Below, piece after piece: positions 42,873 through 51,142 of a stretch of 64,000 nt of DNA. The translations under genes and the position numbers were made by a program. This DNA is from CAVPLM01 sp963713545 (GTDB lineage: Bacteria > Actinomycetota > Thermoleophilia > RBG-16-64-13), in the NCBI GenBank assembly GCA_963713545.1, contig CAVQME010000010.1, positions 372,001-436,000 of the forward strand. The letters are read 5' to 3'. How positions within the stretch are numbered: the first letter of the stretch is position 1; every line of letters begins with the position of its first letter. The notes beneath the pieces were generated by a model. The model searched no databases, was not told the DNA's origin, and was given only the letters and a program-made list of their open reading frames with translations.

Positions 42873-44785
42873 GCGAGAAGCGCTTGCCCACCTACGACGC
42901 CGATTGGCAGAACAGGTACAGAAACATGGTCATGACCGCCGAGGAGGCGGTGGCGAGCATCAGACCCGGGCAGAGGATCTTCATCGGGAGTGGAGGGGCG
43001 CAGCCCCTGCACCTGGTGCAGGCCCTGGTCGCGCGACACGCAGAGCTGGCCGACACCCAGGTCCTCTCGTCTCTGACGCTGGGCGAGGCTCCCTACGCCT
43101 ACAAAGAGCTGGCCGACAACTTCTCGGTCAACACCTTCTTCGTGTCCGCGAACGTGAGAAATATGATCCAGGAGGGCTACGGCGACTACACTCCCATCTC
43201 GCTTTCCGACATTCCTGCGCTCTTCGCGAGCGGAGAGATGCCCATCGACGTCGCCCTGATCCAGGTGACCCCCCCAGACACGCAGGGTCGTTGCAGCCTG
43301 GGCATCTCCGTAGACATCGTGAAGTCGGCGGCGGCGAACGCCGGCCTGGTGATAGCCCAGGTCAACCCTCAGATGCCGTGGACCTTGGGGGACGGCTTCG
43401 TGAGCGTGCTCGATCTGGACATCCTCGTCCCCGTGGACGAGCCCTTGGTCGAAACGGCCTATCACGGCTTCATAGACGATGTCCAGACAGGCGCCTGGGC
43501 ACCAGAGGCGGAGAGCATCACCAAAGCGATCGGAGAGAACATCGCGTCCCTCGTGGAAGACGGATCCACTCTGGAGGTGGGCATCGGGCGCATTCCCCAC
43601 GCGGTGGTCCCGTTGCTCAAGGAAAAGAAAGACCTAGGCATCCATACTGAGGTCATCACCGACGCCATCATCAGTCTTGTCGACGCGGGCGTGGTCACGG
43701 GGACCCAGAAGTCCATGGACCGGGGCAAGATCGTAACCACGTTCGCCATCGGCACTAAGCGGCTGTACGACTACGTGGACGGCAACCCGCTCTTCTCGTT
43801 CAACCCCACCGAGTACGTCAACGATCCCTTCGTGATCGGGCAGCAGAACAAGATGGTGGCCATCAACACCGCACTCGAGATCGATCTCACCGGCCAGGTA
43901 TGCTCCGACTCGCTGGGCACCAGGTTCTACTCGGGCATCGGCGGCCAGGCGGATTTCAACCAGGGCGCCGGCCGCTCTCTGGGGGGAAGGGCCATCATCG
44001 CGCTACCGTCCACGGCCGAGGGCGGCAAGGTCTCGCGTATAGTGCCGACTCTGAAGCCGGGAGCGGGGGTGGTCACGACCCGCGGAGCCGTCCATTACGT
44101 GGTGACGGAATACGGGATCGCCTATCTCCACGGCAAGAGCGTCCCGGAGAGGGCCATGGCCTTGATCACCATCGCCCATCCGGATTTCCGGGAGGAGCTA
44201 CTCGCCAAGGCGGTCGAGTACAAATGGGTGCGCCCCGAGATGGCCGATGTGGAAGGCCGGTTCTTCGTCGGACCCAAGGAGCTCCGCACCACGATGCTCC
44301 TGGATGATGGAACGCTCATCAGTTTCCGGGCCATGAACCCGACTGACGAGCCCGGCACCCGCGACCTCTTCTACTCCCTCTCCCAGGAGACTGTCTACTA
44401 CCGCTACATGTCGCACATGAAACGCATCCCGCGGAAACAGCTCCAGAACTTCGTCTACGTCGACCACCGCAACGAGGTGGCCATAGTGGGGACGCTGCCC
44501 GAGGCCTGGGGGGAGGAGATCATCGCCATCGGGCGCTACTACCTCGACCAGAAGACCAACCGGGCAGAGGTAGCCTTCGTCGTGCGCGACGACTGGCAAG
44601 ACCGGGGGATCGGGACCTTCATCCTCAAACACTTGGTCAATATCGCCAAGCGCAGCGGTATCGCCGGCTTCACCGCCGAGGTGCTCCGGGACAACAAGGC
44701 TATGCAGAACGTTTTCAACCACAGCGGCCTCAAGGTGCGGAGCAGGCTGAGCGAGGGCGTGTATCACTTCGACATGGACTTCTGA
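42869..44785 (+). CDS. Acetyl-CoA hydrolase/CoA-transferase fused to a GNAT domain
   Basis: A 638-residue fusion. Residues 1-445 are a 4-hydroxybutyrate/acetate-type CoA transferase: GSGGAQPLHLVQALVARH, GIGRIPHAVVPLL, GIHTEVITDAI with catalytic Glu261, and YSGIGGQADFNQGA. From ~455 a GNAT acetyltransferase follows (LISFRAMNPTDEPGTRDLF, VRDDWQDRGIGTFILKHL as the acetyl-CoA loop, AEVLRDNKAMQNVFNHSG). The two domains could link CoA-ester level to protein acetylation, but that is inference. It overlaps the ADP-forming synthetase by 4 nt and is followed by the intergenic repeat region. Confidence 0.92.
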   Translation: MSEKRLPTYDADWQNRYRNMVMTAEEAVASIRPGQRIFIGSGGAQPLHLVQALVARHAELADTQVLSSLTLGEAPYAYKELADNFSVNTFFVSANVRNMIQEGYGDYTPISLSDIPALFASGEMPIDVALIQVTPPDTQGRCSLGISVDIVKSAAANAGLVIAQVNPQMPWTLGDGFVSVLDLDILVPVDEPLVETAYHGFIDDVQTGAWAPEAESITKAIGENIASLVEDGSTLEVGIGRIPHAVVPLLKEKKDLGIHTEVITDAIISLVDAGVVTGTQKSMDRGKIVTTFAIGTKRLYDYVDGNPLFSFNPTEYVNDPFVIGQQNKMVAINTALEIDLTGQVCSDSLGTRFYSGIGGQADFNQGAGRSLGGRAIIALPSTAEGGKVSRIVPTLKPGAGVVTTRGAVHYVVTEYGIAYLHGKSVPERAMALITIAHPDFREELLAKAVEYKWVRPEMADVEGRFFVGPKELRTTMLLDDGTLISFRAMNPTDEPGTRDLFYSLSQETVYYRYMSHMKRIPRKQLQNFVYVDHRNEVAIVGTLPEAWGEEIIAIGRYYLDQKTNRAEVAFVVRDDWQDRGIGTFILKHLVNIAKRSGIAGFTAEVLRDNKAMQNVFNHSGLKVRSRLSEGVYHFDMDF

Positions 44786-44790
44786 GATTG

Positions 44791-44862
44791 CCAAGGGGCT
44801 GTGGGGCCCTTCGTCCAGCTGCGCAGGTGCGACTCTTCCCGAAGGACCCCACAGCCCCTTGG
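44791..44862. repeat. Intergenic stem-loop repeat, copy 2 (long hairpin)
   Basis: Arms of 23 nt at 44791-44813 and 44840-44862 pair with one mismatch, starting CCAAGGGGCTGTGGGG. The 26-nt loop holds CAGCTGCGCAGGTGCGACTC and ends TTCC. The loop core GGTGCGACTCTTC is shared with the 17.6-kb element. It begins 6 nt after the CoA-transferase stop and could also terminate transcription. Confidence 0.75.
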
Positions 44863-44918
44863 GACCTGCCAGAGATGGAGTGAAGGTCCGTCAACCCGGG
44901 CATCACGGCTGGGTGCAC

Positions 44919-44970
44919 CGATGCGACTCTGCCAGGAAATCCGCCTGACCCCTTGGGACCGGCCAGAGAA
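44919..44970. repeat. Intergenic repeat, copy 3 (94 nt downstream, degenerate)
   Basis: GATGCGACTCTGC (44920-44932) and CCCCTTGGGACCGGCCAGAGA (44949-44969) repeat the core and right arm of copy 2 at an exact 94-nt period. The left arm has decayed, so the hairpin is not intact. Confidence 0.55.
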
Positions 44971-45080
44971 CTGTTGATCCGCGGCCAGCTGCGCCGGCAG
45001 GGGTCTGCAGGGTGTCGCAAGCACCTTCCCTAAACACCAGGCGCGGGGGTCGGTTCGGATCCGGCCGCGAGGCCCGGCGG

Positions 45081-45115
45081 ACCTCCGCCGAAGAGTCGCA
45101 CCCGCGCTGCTGAAG
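45081..45115 (-). repeat. Intergenic repeat, copy 4 (inverted, partial)
   Basis: The minus strand reads CAGCAGCGCGGGTGCGACTC then TTCGGCGGAGG, matching the loop of copy 2; GGTGCGACTCTTC is identical over 13 nt (45102-45090). Only a partial element remains. Confidence 0.5.
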
Positions 45116-45140
45116 CAGGGGTTGGCCCGGTATCGCGGCC

Positions 45141-45944
45141 CTAACTGAAGAGATCTCGGCGCCGGTGCCGCTGCACGGGCATCCGTTCCCGAACCGAGTG
45201 GAGATACTCGATGTCCAGTTCGAAGCTGATAGTGTCCACCCCTTCGCGGCATTGAGCCACCACGACCCCCCAGGGGTCGACCACCATGCTGTGGCCATAG
45301 TTCTGCCTGCCGCGCGCGTACGGGCCCCACTGGCCGCAGGCGGCCACATAGCAGCCGTTCTCGATGGCGCGGGCGCGCAGAAGAGGCTCCCAGTGGCTGA
45401 TCCCGGTGGGTACCGTAAAGGCGGCCGGCAGGAGAAGCAGATGGGCCCCGCGGTCGGCCAAGGCGTGGAACAGCTGGGGGAACCGGAGGTCGTAACAGAT
45501 GGCGAGCCCGATCGTGATCCCCTCGCAGTCGGCGACAACGACTTCGTTGCCTGCGGTGAGCCTGTCTGATTCCGCGTAGACCAGCCCGTCGGGTGTCCGA
45601 ACGTCGAAGAGGTGGATCTTGCTGTAGCGGGCTATTTGGGTCCCGGCACGATCGAACATGACGCTGGTGTTGAGAAGGGCGTCACCTCGTCGCTCGATGA
45701 GACTTCCAAAGTGCAGGAAGATCCCGTGTTCCCGTGCCTTGGCGGAGGCCCACTCGGTGCTGGGACCCGGGATTGTCTCGGCCGAGGCCGCGTTGGCGTC
45801 GTCCAGACCGTGGAAGTTGAACATCTCCGGCAGAAGGACCAGGTCGGCTCCCTGCCCCGCGAGGATGTCGACAGCCTGCCCCGCCGCGACGAGGTTGGCG
45901 GCCTTGTTCTGACGCGAGTTGAGTTGGGCCAGCCCGACCTTCAA
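45141..45944 (-). CDS. Nitrilase-superfamily amidohydrolase (omega-amidase-like)
   Basis: A 267-residue carbon-nitrogen hydrolase. The triad is visible: Glu in LVLLPEMFNFHG, Lys in RYSKIHLFDVRT and Cys in GLAICYDLRFPQLF. The SKIHLFDV context is like Nit1/Nit2 omega-amidases and deaminated-glutathione amidases. ATG 45944 starts directly with KVGLAQLNS. It is the last gene of a minus-strand group starting with the phosphate-transport pair, but a functional link is not evident. Confidence 0.9.
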   Translation of the reverse strand: MKVGLAQLNSRQNKAANLVAAGQAVDILAGQGADLVLLPEMFNFHGLDDANAASAETIPGPSTEWASAKAREHGIFLHFGSLIERRGDALLNTSVMFDRAGTQIARYSKIHLFDVRTPDGLVYAESDRLTAGNEVVVADCEGITIGLAICYDLRFPQLFHALADRGAHLLLLPAAFTVPTGISHWEPLLRARAIENGCYVAACGQWGPYARGRQNYGHSMVVDPWGVVVAQCREGVDTISFELDIEYLHSVRERMPVQRHRRRDLFS

Positions 45945-45953
45945 GCGCCCCTA

Positions 45954-46673
45954 CTATTCGTTCTCGATGTACTCCAGAGCCATATGCCGGAGCAACTCGG
46001 CGTTCTGACTGCAGCGGTCGGCTATCGACTCCAAGCGCTCGATGATGGACTTGAGCTGATGGAAGGTCTTGAAATCGGTGTCCATGTCGAACATGGCGCG
46101 GTAGATACCGGCGAACGTGTCATCGGCCTGGCTCTCCTTGTCGTCCACGATACCCGCCAGCCTTATCGCCTCCCGCATATCGGTGCCCATCGCGACGACG
46201 GCATCGCGAAGGCCCTGCACCGCCTCTACATCTACCTGGGCCATGGTGACCAATTGCTCGTTCATCGCCTGAGGCAGCGAGAATCTGCGCATGACGATGC
46301 GATCGGCGGCGCCGGCGGCTAGGTTGGCGATACTATCCATGGAGCCCACCAGGCGAGAAAGGTCTGCTCTGTGGAGGGGGAACACCGTCCCCAGCGAGAG
46401 CCGGTCAAGAAGAGCTTCCTTGGCGTCATCGGCCTGGCTCTCCAGTTCGTCGAGTTCGCGGGCGGATTCTTCGAGCTCTTCGTAGCGGTCGGATGCGAAT
46501 CGTTCGACCACGTCGCGGAGTTTGACCACGATCACCACGACCTGGTCGGCAAAACCGACCAGGTGTTCGAGCACCTGCTCTTCCCGTTCCTTACCCATAG
46601 CGTCGATCGCTCCTTCTAGGGTCGTCTCGCCCCCCAGGGTACGCCGTATCTTCTTGAGTCTAGAATGCGCCAT
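45954..46673 (-). CDS. DUF47/PhoU-like regulator of phosphate transport
   Basis: A 239-residue helical DUF47 (TIGR00153-type) protein. It contains FADQVVVIVVKLRDVVERF, EESARELDELESQADDAKEA, SRLVGSMDSIANLAAGAADR and SIIERLESIADRCSQNAELL, the E-x-x-A-D-x-x metal-binding pattern of PhoU relatives. It lies 40 nt downstream of the PiT permease, the usual gene pair, and probably modulates phosphate uptake. Confidence 0.92.
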   Translation of the reverse strand: MAHSRLKKIRRTLGGETTLEGAIDAMGKEREEQVLEHLVGFADQVVVIVVKLRDVVERFASDRYEELEESARELDELESQADDAKEALLDRLSLGTVFPLHRADLSRLVGSMDSIANLAAGAADRIVMRRFSLPQAMNEQLVTMAQVDVEAVQGLRDAVVAMGTDMREAIRLAGIVDDKESQADDTFAGIYRAMFDMDTDFKTFHQLKSIIERLESIADRCSQNAELLRHMALEYIENE

Positions 46674-46713
46674 GGGTACCTACTTCTTTCCCTATCTCCC
46701 GGTACTTCGCCCG

Positions 46714-47757
46714 TCACATGACCAAGTTGAGGAGGTAGTAGATCGCGGCGGCAGCGGCCGCGCAGAACGGCAGCGTGACCAGCCAGGCCAGCATGATAGC
46801 ACGGAAGACCTTCCAGCTGACGCCCCCCAGACGGTTGGCCAGACCGGTCCCCGTGACCGCAGAAGTGACGATATGAGTGGTCGACACAGGCAGACCCAGA
46901 AGGGAGGCCACCTGGATGATCAGGGCCCCGCCGGTCTCGGCACTGAAGCCGTTGATGGGGTGAAGCTTTGTTATCTTCTCGCCCAGGGTCCGTATGAGTC
47001 GGAAGGACTTCACCGAGAGAAACGTGCCGAGCGCCATGGCCGCCGCGCACGCGATGATCACCCAGATCGGGAACCCGTTCTGATCGACATACTCGTTGAC
47101 GCCGAGCCCCTGCTGAGCGGCCAGGAAGATCACGATGATACCCATGACTTTGGTCGCGTCGTTCGCGCCGTGACTGAACGACACCCAACTCGACGACAGG
47201 ATCTGCATGTGCTTGTAGAACGAATCTGCCCTCGTCATGCTCATCCGCATCTTGGCGAAGAACAAGCGGCTGAGGGTCATGACCACGAAACCGGTCAAGA
47301 TTCCCAAGAACGGCGATATGAAGAGGGAGGCGAACACAAGCGCGAGCTTCTGCCAGTTGATGCCTCCCGGACCCAAGGCGGCCAGGCCGGCCCCTACCAG
47401 CCCTCCCACCAGGGCGTGAGAGGAACTGATCGGCAGAGCCCAGAGCCAGGTGGCGATCTCCCAGACGCAGGCCCCCAGCAGAGCGGCGATCACCAGATGG
47501 GCTGTCGCGTCCCCGGCGTTGATGATGCCGCCGATAGTCTTCGCCACGGCGACCCCGATGATCAGCGGCCCGATGAAGTTGAACAGGGAGGAAAGACCGA
47601 TGGCGAAGCGAGGCTTGAGGGCTTTGGTGTAGATAACGGTGGAGACCGCGTTGCAGCCGTCGTGGAAGCCGTTGAGAAGATCGAAGATGAGAGCGACCAC
47701 GACAACCGCGATGAGTTGTGCGGTGCCGGTACTCAAAGCTTCGCGTCCTCCCTCCAA
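46714..47757 (-). CDS. PiT-family inorganic phosphate transporter
   Basis: A 347-residue permease with about ten helices. Both PiT repeats are visible: FDLLNGFHDGCNAVSTV and SSSHALVGGLVGAGLAAL in the first half, SFSHGANDATKVMGIIVI and LPVSTTHIVTSAVTGTGLA in the second. The motif G-A-N-D is typical of cation-coupled low-affinity phosphate uptake. It is followed by the DUF47 gene. A 9-bp inverted repeat with a 19-nt gap (47809-47845) lies upstream. Confidence 0.94.
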   Translation of the reverse strand: MEGGREALSTGTAQLIAVVVVALIFDLLNGFHDGCNAVSTVIYTKALKPRFAIGLSSLFNFIGPLIIGVAVAKTIGGIINAGDATAHLVIAALLGACVWEIATWLWALPISSSHALVGGLVGAGLAALGPGGINWQKLALVFASLFISPFLGILTGFVVMTLSRLFFAKMRMSMTRADSFYKHMQILSSSWVSFSHGANDATKVMGIIVIFLAAQQGLGVNEYVDQNGFPIWVIIACAAAMALGTFLSVKSFRLIRTLGEKITKLHPINGFSAETGGALIIQVASLLGLPVSTTHIVTSAVTGTGLANRLGGVSWKVFRAIMLAWLVTLPFCAAAAAAIYYLLNLVM

Positions 47758-47808
47758 GGAAAGAGCCGACGAGCATTCTGCTCGGTCGGCCCTATCTTGA
47801 TAGCTCGG

Positions 47809-47845
47809 CCCAAGTTCATCGGGTCCAATAGTAAACGAACTTGGG
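47809..47845. promoter_or_regulatory. Inverted repeat upstream of the PiT gene
   Basis: CCCAAGTTC (47809-47817) and GAACTTGGG (47837-47845) are perfectly complementary, 52-88 nt before the PiT start. It could be an operator or a terminator for the upstream lipoprotein gene, but no T-run follows. Confidence 0.4.
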
Positions 47846-47932
47846 TAAGGTCACAACAAGTTCGCTGCTGCCAGCGATGTGCGTCGAGCCTAGGTAGATG
47901 CCTCCACGCCTCGATCTGGTCTTGCTCGCCGC

Positions 47933-48355
47933 CTACTCCTTCGGTACCAGCGTTCGGAGATCTTGCTCCACCTTCAGTAGCGCGGTCACCGGAGCCATTA
48001 TGAGTGCGGCTGCCTCCAGGATCGACGCCCCCTCGGGGATCGAGCTGATGGCGGTCTCGACGTCCGCCCAGGCCTTCTCGGCCGCGGCAACGTCCGCTCC
48101 TTCGACATCTTTGGCTGCTGCGACGGCGGCTGCCCAGTCGGGCTTGACCGTGTTGAGCGCATTCTTGACATCGTCTACCGAGGAGTTCGCGCCCATGGAA
48201 CTCTGGAACTTGGCGATAGAGGCCTCCACCTTGTCCAGAGCCGCGCTGAGATTCGCTTTCGCATCCTCGTCGGAGCCACCACAACCCACGACCACGAACA
48301 TGCTCACCGCCAACACGACGGCCAACCCCAAGAGCAGCCCACTTCTTAGTCTCAC
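47933..48355 (-). CDS. Putative lipoprotein, helical
   Basis: A 140-residue protein. The basic start RLRSG, hydrophobic LLLGLAVVLAVSMFVV and lipobox VVGC predict cleavage before Cys and lipid attachment. The mature part is Ala/Asp-rich helix (LSAALDKVEASIAKFQ, VKNALNTVKPDWAAAVAAA) with no recognised domain. GTG 48355 follows AAGGAGGAGG directly. It lies upstream of the phosphate-transport genes on the same strand, but a link is unknown. Confidence 0.75.
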   Translation of the reverse strand: MRLRSGLLLGLAVVLAVSMFVVVGCGGSDEDAKANLSAALDKVEASIAKFQSSMGANSSVDDVKNALNTVKPDWAAAVAAAKDVEGADVAAAEKAWADVETAISSIPEGASILEAAALIMAPVTALLKVEQDLRTLVPKE

Positions 48356-48502
48356 TCCTCCTCCTTCGGTCGTTTCCAGTTCAGGCCGTCCACACGGCCA
48401 CTTGCAGCCCCCTGATGAACTGTAGGACACCATACGGCTTATATCAACTCGAATACCTCATTCAGGTCGACGCATCCCGCAAAACGATGTTACCGTCTTC
48501 CC

Positions 48503-49462
48503 ATGCGAAAGGTACTGCTCTTCCTCGATCTGGCTCGCGGCAGGTCAGCGCTTCTCTCCATCACGGAGCCGGCACTCGGTGCCCTACTCGCCGGCCAAGG
48601 CATCCCTTCGCTCAGGGTATCGCTGCTCGGGCTTCTGGCAGCGGCTGCCGGCTACTTCTGCGTGTACTCCCTGAACGATCTCCTCGATCTCAAAGCCGAC
48701 AGGGAGGAGGTGCGGATAGCGTCACCCGATCCCCAGGTCTGGAATCCAGAGGTGACCCACCTCGATGTTGCCTTTATGAAGCACCCGGTTGCCGCAGGCG
48801 CCATCTCCCTTCGGGCCGCCGTCGTCTGGGTGGCGGTGCTCGGCCTGGTGGGCTTGACAGCAGCCTATCTCCTCCGCCCGCTCTGTGCACTGTTATTCAT
48901 CGCCTGCGCACTCTTACAGGTCGTGTACGCAGGCTTGAGACGGCGCACCTGGCTCAAGACCATTCCGGCTGGAGCACTTGTTGCCCTGGGTGGGCTGGCG
49001 GGATGGTTCGCCGTCGGCAAAGCCACCTGGGGAGCTCTCGCCTTCTTCTTCTTGCTGTTCACCTGGGAGGTGGCAGGACGCAATCTCTCCAACGACCTGG
49101 CCGACGTCGTGCACGACCGGGTGGTCGGCATCGCTACTCTGGCCGCGCGGCACGGCACCCGGATAGCGGTGGATGTGATCACCGCCGGAGCGGTGGTCGT
49201 CATGCCGGTCGTCGCTCTGCTCCAGCCCGGGCCCTGGATCTCAAGGGTGCTCCTCGTCGCCGCAGCGCTGGCCACGATGAGCGGTCCGGCGCTCGTCCTC
49301 CGCAGCCACGCCCGAAGAGGCCAGGCCCTGCCGCCCGCGGAGAGGGATGCGAAACTGCAGGGACCGGCGCAGCACTACTTCAACCGGTCCAGTCTTTTCC
49401 CGGCCACGGGGGCCGGTTTGATGATCGTGCTGGCGCTGGTGGAGCTGGCATGGGGAACCTAA
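48503..49462 (+). CDS. UbiA-family prenyltransferase
   Basis: A 319-residue membrane prenyltransferase with about nine helices. The two Asp-rich diphosphate sites are VYSLNDLLDLKADREE (N-D-x-x-D-x-x-x-D) near residue 57 and NLSNDLADVVHDRVVG near 195. Members attach isoprenoid chains to quinone, haem or lipid precursors; the acceptor is not evident, and no quinone or haem genes are nearby. It is followed by a strong terminator. Confidence 0.88.
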   Translation: MRKVLLFLDLARGRSALLSITEPALGALLAGQGIPSLRVSLLGLLAAAAGYFCVYSLNDLLDLKADREEVRIASPDPQVWNPEVTHLDVAFMKHPVAAGAISLRAAVVWVAVLGLVGLTAAYLLRPLCALLFIACALLQVVYAGLRRRTWLKTIPAGALVALGGLAGWFAVGKATWGALAFFFLLFTWEVAGRNLSNDLADVVHDRVVGIATLAARHGTRIAVDVITAGAVVVMPVVALLQPGPWISRVLLVAAALATMSGPALVLRSHARRGQALPPAERDAKLQGPAQHYFNRSSLFPATGAGLMIVLALVELAWGT

Positions 49463-49508
49463 GCGACGGGACGTGAAGACGATGGCGCGAAGCACGGCCA
49501 CAAAGTGA

Positions 49509-49547
49509 GGCCGCCGGGTCCCGTCGTAGGGACGGGGCCCGGCGGCC
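49509..49547. terminator. Bidirectional terminator between ubiA-like and mmsA-like genes
   Basis: GGCCGCCGGGTCCCGTC (49509-49525) pairs with GACGGGGCCCGGCGGCC (49531-49547) over 17 bp with one G-T wobble and a 5-nt loop. It lies between convergent genes; no T-run is present. Confidence 0.6.
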
Positions 49548-49568
49548 CTCATACTGGGGAGGGCGCTG

Positions 49569-51086
49569 TTACCGGTTGACAGTACCTTCCCAGGTACCGA
49601 CTTTCTTCTCTTTCTTCTCTGCCTCGGTGAACCAGCGCGAGGTGACGCACTTAGTCTCGGTGAAGAAGTGGATGCCGTCGAGACCGAACACGTGGCTCTC
49701 GCCGAAGAACGAGTCCTTGTGGCCTGCGAACGGGAAGAAGCTGACCGGGACCGGGATGCCCACGTTGACGCCCACCATGCCGGCATGCGTGCGACGGGCG
49801 AACTCACGGGCGTAGTAGCCGCTCTCGGTGAAGATGCAGGAACCGTTGGCGAAGCGGCTTTCGTTCATGAGAGTGATGCCTTCTTCGAAGTCCTGCACCC
49901 GCTTGATGCTGAGCACGGGGCCGAAGATCTCATCGCGGCCGATGGCCATGTCTTCGGTCACGTTGTCGAAGATCGTCGGGCCGACGAAGAAGCCCTTCTC
50001 GTAGCCCGGAACCAAGCAGCTACGGCCGTCAAGCACGAGGTCGGCGCCCTCTTCGACACCTTTGTCGATCCAGTTCTTGATGGAGGCCTGATGCTCGGCG
50101 CTGACGACCGGCCCCAGTTCGGTGGCTGGGTCGTAAGAGCAGCCAACGACACGCTGCTCGGCGAACTTCTTCATGTAGCCGATGAACTCGTCGGCAACAC
50201 TGTCCTGGACCACGCACACGGGAAGCGCCATGCAGCGCATCCCGGCGCAGCCGAAGGTGGAGTTGATGATTCCGGCGGCGGCCCGCTCCAGCGAGGCGTC
50301 CTCGAGCACGAGACCGTGGTTCTTGGCTTCGGTCTGGGCCTGGACGCGTTTGCCATGGGCGGCGGCGACCGAGTAGACATGCTTGCCGACTTCGGTCGAG
50401 CCCACGAAGCTGATCCCACGCACCAGCGGGTGGGTCAGGAGGATCTCAGCCTCGCTACGACTGCAGGTGACAACGTTCACAACGCCGTCGGGCAGTCCGG
50501 CTTCCTGCAATAGTTCGAACAGACGGACGCTCGAAGTCGGCACCATGCTGGCCGCCTTGAGCACGAACGTGTTGCCCGTGACGATGGCGAGAGGGATCAT
50601 CCAGCCCCAGGGGATCATGGCGGGGAAGTTGAAGGGCGCTATACCGGCGAACACGCCGAGCGGCTCGCGATAGCTCACGGTATCGTGTCCGGAGGACACG
50701 TTCATGAGCGATTCGCCCTTGGCGATCATGGGGGCGGCGACCCCGACCTCGCACCCTTCGATGATCTTGACGATCTCGCCCATGGCCTCATCGAGGTTCT
50801 TGCCGACCTCTCGCGAGCAGATGTAGGCAAGCTCGTCCTGATGCTGTTCGAGCAGGGCCTTCCACCTGAAGAGCACCTGGGTGCGCTTCTGCAGGGGCAG
50901 CCCGGACCAGCTCTCGAAAGCCTTGTGAGCCGACTGCACTGCCGCTTCCACCTCGCCCGGAGTACAGCACGGGGCCTGGGCGAAGACCTCGCCCGTGCTC
51001 GAGTCGGTCACTGGCATGTACTTGTCGGTGGTCGATTCGCACCATTTGTTGTCGACACAGTAGTTAAGGGTTTGCACGTCTGCCAC
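49569..51086 (-). CDS. mmsA: CoA-acylating (methyl)malonate-semialdehyde dehydrogenase
   Basis: A 505-residue member of the MmsA branch of aldehyde dehydrogenases, which convert malonate or methylmalonate semialdehyde to acetyl- or propionyl-CoA. Characteristic segments are APFNFPAMIPWGWMIPLAI, GISFVGSTEVGKHVYSVAAA, AKNHGLVLEDA and the catalytic Cys region FGCAGMRCMALPV. The C-terminal FPFAGHKDSFFGESHVFG is diagnostic. It lies 56 nt after a class III aminotransferase on the same strand, so beta-alanine or 3-aminoisobutyrate breakdown is the simplest reading. Confidence 0.92.
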   Translation of the reverse strand: MADVQTLNYCVDNKWCESTTDKYMPVTDSSTGEVFAQAPCCTPGEVEAAVQSAHKAFESWSGLPLQKRTQVLFRWKALLEQHQDELAYICSREVGKNLDEAMGEIVKIIEGCEVGVAAPMIAKGESLMNVSSGHDTVSYREPLGVFAGIAPFNFPAMIPWGWMIPLAIVTGNTFVLKAASMVPTSSVRLFELLQEAGLPDGVVNVVTCSRSEAEILLTHPLVRGISFVGSTEVGKHVYSVAAAHGKRVQAQTEAKNHGLVLEDASLERAAAGIINSTFGCAGMRCMALPVCVVQDSVADEFIGYMKKFAEQRVVGCSYDPATELGPVVSAEHQASIKNWIDKGVEEGADLVLDGRSCLVPGYEKGFFVGPTIFDNVTEDMAIGRDEIFGPVLSIKRVQDFEEGITLMNESRFANGSCIFTESGYYAREFARRTHAGMVGVNVGIPVPVSFFPFAGHKDSFFGESHVFGLDGIHFFTETKCVTSRWFTEAEKKEKKVGTWEGTVNR

Positions 51087-51142
51087 GTCTATCTACCTTG
51101 CCTTTCTTCTCGTTCCTACAAACGGTCTGACCTATTGTGTGG

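Larger units (their letters stand above)
44786..45140. other. 355-nt repeat-bearing gap between convergent genes
   Basis: No gene is supported. The gap contains three copies of an intergenic stem-loop family (44791-44862, 44919-44970 and, inverted, 45081-45115). The stretch 44971-45080 between them is GC-rich with no recognised feature. Confidence 0.6.
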
